Origin: UBA1189 sp045594245
GTDB lineage: Bacteria > Bacteroidota > Bacteroidia > Bacteroidales > Bacteroidaceae
Assembly (NCBI GenBank): GCA_045594245.1
Contig: JAZNYG010000024.1
Span: 1 to 9,942, forward strand
DNA length: 9,942 nucleotides
Direction: 5' to 3'
Of the stretch, positions 6,101 through 9,942 are shown piece by piece. The stretch's first letter is position 1. Each line of letters begins with the position of its first letter. The position numbers were made by a program, and so were the translations under genes. The notes beneath the pieces were generated by a model. It saw only the letters and a program-made list of their open reading frames with translations. It did not search any database and had not been told where the DNA came from.

Positions 6101-9100
6101 ATGCCAATGCCGATGGCAGTCGCCGCAACTTCTTGGATGGCAACATGAGCAGATTTCACAACTACACGCTCAATCTCACACAGCGTCAGCCGGCCACCAT
6201 CTACGTGTCGGTGCAGACCATCGACGCCCAGCATGTGGGCTCGGCATGGAGCGAGGAGGCCAGCATAGAGCACACGGGCTTTGTGGCCGACTTCCGCGTG
6301 AGCAGGACAGAACTGGGATGTGGCGAGAAACTCATTGCCACGGCAACCGCTATGCCCGACGGCTTTACCCATACCTGGATAGCCGAAGACGGCACCTGCA
6401 CGGGCGATGGCTACGAGGCGGAAATTGTCTTCAACGCTGCTGGCGAGAAGGCTATCACCCACACCTTAACTGCGGCCGATGGCACCAGTACATCGTATGT
6501 GGAGATGGTGAATGTGACCCCCAACTATACCGACTTGGCAGAGATTTTCGGGACTGAGTGGGACGATTTCTTGGAGAGTAATAATACTACTGGTTCTGAT
6601 AACAATCTCCCATGCGTAATGGCCGACTATAACATGGACGGCTATTGGGATGTCGCTGATGCAGAAGGGGATTATGCGGAAGCTATTTTCAAGGGCGGCG
6701 AGAACTTCTCATTCGCTCAGGCTGCCGGTATATGGAACACGGGATTGACTATGAGGCGAGGCTTCTGGTATGACTGGGACCACAATGGCGCAATGGACTA
6801 TCTGTTCGATGGCGGAGATGAAATATACTACTATCTCCCACACAATGGTACAACCAATATGAAGGCCAAGAAGGAGGATGAAAACCTCGCGGTTATCTTT
6901 GATTCTTTTGATGAATATAAATTTGAGAGTAGTTATGTAGACTTTACGCATGATGGGAACTTCGATTTGGTCGGTTATAAGATGGAAGAGTATGCTGATA
7001 GAAAATGGCTCTACAAGAATTATTTGGGTATCAGGCAATCGGATGGTTCTTATCAGGCGCGATTCATCGTGGGTGATAGTGAACAACTCCTACCTTCATT
7101 CACAAGTAGTGACTGGTTCTTTGCTGACATCAACCGCGATGGATTTACTGATATTTGCGCACCTGTATTGGAGAACTATAACTATCGATGCCTGACTGTA
7201 CTTGTCAACAAAGGGAACTGCGAATTTGAGGCCATGACTATACCTTTCGCAGAAGAATTAGATAGGGATAATGTGCACAGTAGCCTCCGCTACCTTGTGG
7301 ATATGAATAACGATGGATACCTCGACTTCCTGACCATGCGTGGCGATGGAGCTCCCTACATCCTTTGGAATGAGAGGAATGAACGATTCAGTGTTCCCGA
7401 TGTATTGCCGGTAGGCGAGCTTGGTCGTTACAGCTCCGGCTACAACTATATGCAGGTCATCGACCTCGACAATAACGGCTACTTGGATGTGATGACCAAT
7501 CAACAGGACGAGTCGAAGGGTAGTGCGGGTTATGGCTATTATGTACACTATTTTGGTGCTGAAGGTGTCATCCAACAAGGCTTTGTGCTACATTGTAGTT
7601 CTACTTATGTTCTTGAAGAGAATGCCATCAAATTGCCGAACCATCCGTGGGCTTTTTGCTTAAACTGGTACGATATTGTAGGTCCTGGCAATTATGCTCC
7701 TGCGAATTTTGGCATTGTCACGCTCCATAGCCCAGCCAACGAGCGTCCTGCTGCACCCACCGATATGCGTGCCGTGCAGACAGACAAGGGATTGCTCATC
7801 GAGTGGAACCACGCCAAGGACGATGCTACGCCCGGCACTCAGATGCGCTACAACCTCTCGGTGAAGAAGAAGGGTGCAAGCGGTGAGGGTGCCTATATCA
7901 TCTCTCCGCAGAATGCCTGCAACTCGAGCGCTGCACCTATACGCAACTTCAACTACATCACAGCCAAGCAGTACCTCGTGCCCAATAGTGTATTGCCCAT
8001 AGGTGAATATGAGATTCAATTGCAGGCTATCGACTTGCAAGGCGACTGGAGTGTGTTTACCGAACCGCTGACCGTAAGCGTGGAGGAAGTCTATGCGATT
8101 GGTGCTCCTGCATCTGTTTGTTCAGGAGAAATAGCTCAATTTACCTATACCGGTTCATCGTCAACAGAAACTCCTGTATGGGACTTTGATGGCGCTCATG
8201 TTGAATCAGGATCTGGCTATGGCCCCTATCACCTCTCGTGGAATGCTCCAGGCACCAAGACTGTGAGCTTGACGTTAGGGGATAAGGTAATGACGCGTAT
8301 GATTTATGTAGAGGACAGCTATGCTGGGGTGTTTATACCTACATTGTTTAACTATACAACGACAGAAATCAAGATACCTGAAGGCGTAACTGTAGAGTGG
8401 CTACTGAGCACAACAGGCGAGTTAAACTCTTATTATCCGTTAAGTGCCTTGAGTGAGTATGATAAGGAACAGATTAAAATCGAAGGTAATAAGATTACCT
8501 TGAATACTTCTTATGAGAAATTGTATTTCAAGATGACTCTGACTAATGCCAGTGGTTGTGAAACAATGGTTGTCTGTGACAGGGAAATCTTGGGATTGTC
8601 TGACCTGATACCCATCACCGTGGTCACTGCTGATGCTGAAGGGCATAATGTGATTCGTTGGAACTCAACTGACATGTGTGCAGAGGTGCGTATCTTGAAG
8701 GAGACTAACCGTCGCAACCGATATGTGGAGATAGGTGTGGCAAATGTCTCTGATGGAGCATATACCGACTACTCTTCCAATGCTGCCATTCAATCGGAAT
8801 GTTATGTGTTGCAGGCAGTGCTTCCCGATGTCGAAGTACCTGTGCCTTACAGCAGCCCGCATACCACCTCGCACCTCACTATCAACCGTGGATTGACTAA
8901 CAACACCTGGAACCTCATCTGGAGCGGCTATGAAGGAGGCAATGTAGTGGGCTACAACATCCTGCGCGGTACATCGCCCGATGATTTGGAAGAGATAGGC
9001 TCGGTAAGCAACCGTCACAGTTCATACACCGACTATGCACCCGATGCCAATGCGCCCTACTATGCCATCGAGTATATCTTGGGCAACGGAGCCGCCTATG

Positions 9101-9942
9101 CTCCCGGCATGAACAGAGCAGCGGCAAGAGCAACTGAACTGAAGGGACAGAGCAATGTGGTGAACTGCAATATGGCCAATACGATGGTCTATGCCAACAG
9201 TGTATCGGTACTCTCAGCTACCAAGAAGTATGCTACTACGGAGGATAACCTTTCGCTGGCCCTCTATGCCGAGATTCTGCCCGCAGCTGCCACTTCGCGC
9301 AATGTGCGCTGGGATATTGTTAATGGTGAAGACCTTGCAACGATAACCTCGGGCGGTGTCCTTACGGCCAAGAATCCTAACAGAGGCGGCACGGTGACCG
9401 TGCAGGCTACGACCATAGACGGTACCAACATCACGGCTACACGCCAGATCACTGTTGCGGCAATGGGTAATTTGGCACCCGAGCCAGAGCCCGAATACAC
9501 CGTTACCTTCTGTGACTGGAACAATGCGGTGCTGAAGACACAGACCGTGAAGCAGGGACAAGATGCTACGGCTCCTGCTAACCCCACGCGCGAGGGCTAC
9601 ACCTTTACGGGCTGGGACAAGGCGTTCACCAATATACAAAGCGACCTGACGGTGACTGCCGTATACACCCAGAATAGTGTAGAACCCGACCCCGGAACGG
9701 GCGAGCTCATCTATACTACTCAGTTCAACGCCGGTGCCAACGGCTGGATTGACGGTGCGGTATGGCATAACCAGACGGAAAAGATTGCCATCTACACCTC
9801 GCCGCTCTATCGTGCACAGGGTGGTAAGGTGACGAAGCTGCGCATCACGGTGAACAGGACGAAGGGCAACACGAAGTACTTCTGCCTCTCGGAACTGGAG
9901 TTCTACGATGCCAACGGCAACAAGATTGCCTTGACGGCAAGC
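3166..9942 (+). CDS. Giant secreted modular adhesin-like protein (3' end beyond window)
   Basis: The frame is open for 2259 codons to the right edge. ATG 3166 is the first start after an in-frame TAA (3145-3147). Residues 1-22 form a signal peptide (basic KHAR, hydrophobic core, VSA cleavage site) with Gln23 at +1; Cys16 lacks a lipobox. Domains in order: jelly-roll-like A1 34-172; Listeria-Bacteroides (InlB B-type) repeat B1 181-238; A2 256-395; B2 407-465; six calcium motifs of type DxNxDGxxD 537-828; FN3 926-1037 with the RVGTTPGG motif; PKD-like 1040-1119; six more calcium motifs 1154-1441; FN3 1525-1639; PKD-like 1642-1717; an Ig-like stretch to about 1811; two FN3-like modules 1812-1886 and 1896-1971; BIG2 2011-2099; B3 2111-2169; start of a discoidin (F5/8 C)-like domain from about 2180. 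No catalytic domain was recognised. These modules are typical of cell-surface or secreted binding proteins, so adhesion or glycan binding is inferred. Type IX secretion is likely if a C-terminal sorting domain follows; peptidoglycan or lipoprotein anchoring is not indicated. The gene stands alone after a long leader. Confidence 0.9.
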   Translation, partial: MKHARLFLLMVATLLCSVAVSAQVGVDVTTLFVNTDFENGTTGWTISGPVNASPSTINTAANHGYQGTYFMEAWKYQWDGVGLSDFEWSQTQTVPNGTYVVTALAHAKDERDASVAPQGTYIFAEDQQVAITTVTASEYSVTVDVTDGTLTIGYRGVGCNTNWVACDDFRITRQIDTNAEYTVTFYDWDDTVLKTETVKGGQSVTPPADPERLGYTFTGWDKTFSTVVSDLDIRASYTRNVGGVINDGITGIEFLNTDFETGNTTGWTISGPANAINLGAQGTAASHGYQGTYFMEAWKNWDGVGLGDFEWSQTQTVPNGTYVVTALAHAKDERDASVAPQGTYIFAEDQQVAVTTITASEYAVTVEVTDGTLTIGYRGVGCNANWAACDDFGISVSELDIDTDAEYTVTFYDWDGTVLKTETVKQGQSPTAPANPVRDGYAFAGWDINYENVFADLVVYATYSTIDNLFPEVAPRAEYWYDFEGVGEKGFLYNEIGIGITGWTVPVNPYYTAGISQQFKTLKSYSGSAGDFYYVEDLNGDGVMDFSAGYSGSYISLGDFQLYEDGALIITNFDVNNDGRIDYLKERGDSYSGYSIMVQQADGSFVEQFMQVVTEAAYEASFDPDDWYSTNTNRKPRPSPVRFSGVWLASAPPRREASAPQMRAQGMNPTVAAPTRALDLNADGYVDLIDEKNGVLYYNGGDGRWIYTELGGSVMIADLNGDHIQDFIFPGQELWVAVYRGEGDFEMQTLYENIQVDREMYCYDFDRDGDVDILVTFSAPLNSTGYAYTMFFENDGTGKFTQLDEQDYGSNNLLFSNCQDLDGDGYYDLLAFRGDIYFSEYHGVVWKDSEGFDIVWLKGLSDKTFAMPEVLVNLPKEPDGKERWYDVLPKISAEDLINDGRMEVWADLAIDKIAFPPYRFEGTRNTAPAAPAKPELRYNNGMLTVSWGDGSDDRTATSDLTYALRVGTTPGGDDILRAHANADGSRRNFLDGNMSRFHNYTLNLTQRQPATIYVSVQTIDAQHVGSAWSEEASIEHTGFVADFRVSRTELGCGEKLIATATAMPDGFTHTWIAEDGTCTGDGYEAEIVFNAAGEKAITHTLTAADGTSTSYVEMVNVTPNYTDLAEIFGTEWDDFLESNNTTGSDNNLPCVMADYNMDGYWDVADAEGDYAEAIFKGGENFSFAQAAGIWNTGLTMRRGFWYDWDHNGAMDYLFDGGDEIYYYLPHNGTTNMKAKKEDENLAVIFDSFDEYKFESSYVDFTHDGNFDLVGYKMEEYADRKWLYKNYLGIRQSDGSYQARFIVGDSEQLLPSFTSSDWFFADINRDGFTDICAPVLENYNYRCLTVLVNKGNCEFEAMTIPFAEELDRDNVHSSLRYLVDMNNDGYLDFLTMRGDGAPYILWNERNERFSVPDVLPVGELGRYSSGYNYMQVIDLDNNGYLDVMTNQQDESKGSAGYGYYVHYFGAEGVIQQGFVLHCSSTYVLEENAIKLPNHPWAFCLNWYDIVGPGNYAPANFGIVTLHSPANERPAAPTDMRAVQTDKGLLIEWNHAKDDATPGTQMRYNLSVKKKGASGEGAYIISPQNACNSSAAPIRNFNYITAKQYLVPNSVLPIGEYEIQLQAIDLQGDWSVFTEPLTVSVEEVYAIGAPASVCSGEIAQFTYTGSSSTETPVWDFDGAHVESGSGYGPYHLSWNAPGTKTVSLTLGDKVMTRMIYVEDSYAGVFIPTLFNYTTTEIKIPEGVTVEWLLSTTGELNSYYPLSALSEYDKEQIKIEGNKITLNTSYEKLYFKMTLTNASGCETMVVCDREILGLSDLIPITVVTADAEGHNVIRWNSTDMCAEVRILKETNRRNRYVEIGVANVSDGAYTDYSSNAAIQSECYVLQAVLPDVEVPVPYSSPHTTSHLTINRGLTNNTWNLIWSGYEGGNVVGYNILRGTSPDDLEEIGSVSNRHSSYTDYAPDANAPYYAIEYILGNGAAYAPGMNRAAARATELKGQSNVVNCNMANTMVYANSVSVLSATKKYATTEDNLSLALYAEILPAAATSRNVRWDIVNGEDLATITSGGVLTAKNPNRGGTVTVQATTIDGTNITATRQITVAAMGNLAPEPEPEYTVTFCDWNNAVLKTQTVKQGQDATAPANPTREGYTFTGWDKAFTNIQSDLTVTAVYTQNSVEPDPGTGELIYTTQFNAGANGWIDGAVWHNQTEKIAIYTSPLYRAQGGKVTKLRITVNRTKGNTKYFCLSELEFYDANGNKIALTAS
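3265..4560 (+). repeat. Tandem duplication of the A+B module inside the large gene
   Basis: Unit 1 (A1+B1, 3265-3930) and unit 2 (A2+B2, 3931-4560) start with NTDFE and contain the same blocks: TGWTISGP, HGYQGTYFMEAWK, WSQTQTVPNGTYVV, GYRGVGCN and ACDDF. Positions 3433-3551 and 4102-4220 are identical over 119 bases, synonymous sites included. The A modules differ by a one-codon indel (WKYQWDG against WKNWDG). The B modules are more diverged. The A module has the look of a galactose-binding-like jelly roll with two conserved Cys near its end that could pair; its ligand is unknown. Confidence 0.92.
4774..5880 (+). other. First calcium-motif (FG-GAP/VCBS-like) block
   Basis: Six matches to D-x-[ND]-x-D-[GH]-x-x-D occur at residues 537 (DLNGDGVMD), 574 (DVNNDGRID), 679 (DLNADGYVD), 718 (DLNGDHIQD), 764 (DFDRDGDVD) and 820 (DLDGDGYYD), with a decayed one at 895 (DLINDGRME). 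This spacing is that of integrin-alpha-like beta-propeller blades, each binding Ca2+ in a loop. Between motifs two and three an Arg/Pro/Ala-rich insert (about residues 634-678) breaks the regular spacing. The block is closed by an FN3 module. Confidence 0.8.
6625..7490 (+). other. Second calcium-motif (FG-GAP/VCBS-like) block
   Basis: Six motifs occur at residues 1154 (DYNMDGYWD), 1203 (DWDHNGAMD), 1259 (DFTHDGNFD), 1321 (DINRDGFTD), 1379 (DMNNDGYLD) and 1433 (DLDNNGYLD). As in the first block, an FN3 and a PKD-like module follow, so the whole propeller-FN3-PKD block appears twice. Sequence divergence between the two is far greater than in the A+B duplication, so this duplication is older. 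The DNA of this block looks richer in A/T-ending codons than the parts around it. Confidence 0.8.
9496..9672 (+). repeat. Third Listeria-Bacteroides (InlB B-type) repeat
   Basis: YTVTF-DW-VLKT-TVKQGQ-TAPANP-R-GYTFTGWDK repeats the B1/B2 pattern at residues 2111-2169, more than 1600 residues after B2. Here it follows a BIG2 domain and a Pro/Glu linker (PEPEPE), and no A module precedes it. In surface proteins this repeat usually acts as a stalk or spacer. Confidence 0.85.

Noticed and set aside
3574..9768. Other long antisense frames (3574-4152, 5746-6462, 7660-8040, 9214-9768)
   Set aside because: All lie opposite the same uninterrupted plus-strand frame, have no recognisable domains and no promoter-like boxes, and are explained by codon bias of the sense strand.

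Overview
The window looks like a chromosomal segment from an anaerobic Bacteroidales species, probably Prevotella-like. Three things suggest this: promoter boxes of the Bacteroidetes type (TAnnTTTG with an upstream TTG), start codons without a normally spaced Shine-Dalgarno, and a very large exported protein built from the modules common in that phylum (FG-GAP-type calcium motifs, fibronectin III, PKD, Listeria-Bacteroides repeats, BIG2). The genus is an inference; the window has no rRNA or other marker gene.

Layout. (1) Positions 2-151 hold the last 49 codons of a plus-strand gene I do not recognise, followed by a near-perfect terminator hairpin. (2) Positions 310-1950, minus strand, encode a complete class I [4Fe-4S] fumarate hydratase with its own terminator, converging on the first gene. 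Its promoter lies at about 2005-2034. (3) Positions 2035-3165 are about 1.1 kb without a convincing gene but crowded with palindromes: a nested GGCTCC/GGAGCC set around a perfect 18-bp palindrome, a family of ACCGACACC/GGTGTCGGT hairpins in both orientations, a tandem pair of ACAGCC/GGCTGT hairpins, a 14-bp tandem repeat next to a promoter-like box, and a long potentially structured leader. (4) From 3166 to the right edge runs one uninterrupted reading frame of 2259 codons that continues beyond the window.

The large protein has a signal peptide, two nearly identical copies of a jelly-roll-like module plus a Listeria-Bacteroides repeat, then two successive blocks of [six Asp-rich calcium motifs, probably a beta-propeller + FN3 + PKD-like], further FN3-like modules, a BIG2 domain, a third Listeria-Bacteroides repeat and the start of a discoidin-like domain. 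It is most likely a secreted or surface-anchored adhesin or carbohydrate-binding protein. Type IX secretion is plausible, but the deciding C-terminus is outside the window.

Fumarase and the large protein are divergently transcribed and functionally unrelated. The most notable features are the dense inverted repeats between them, the structured leader of the large gene (including a distant AGGAGG that a hairpin could bring next to the start codon), and the recent internal duplication at its N-terminus. I found no defence, CRISPR or mobile-element system.
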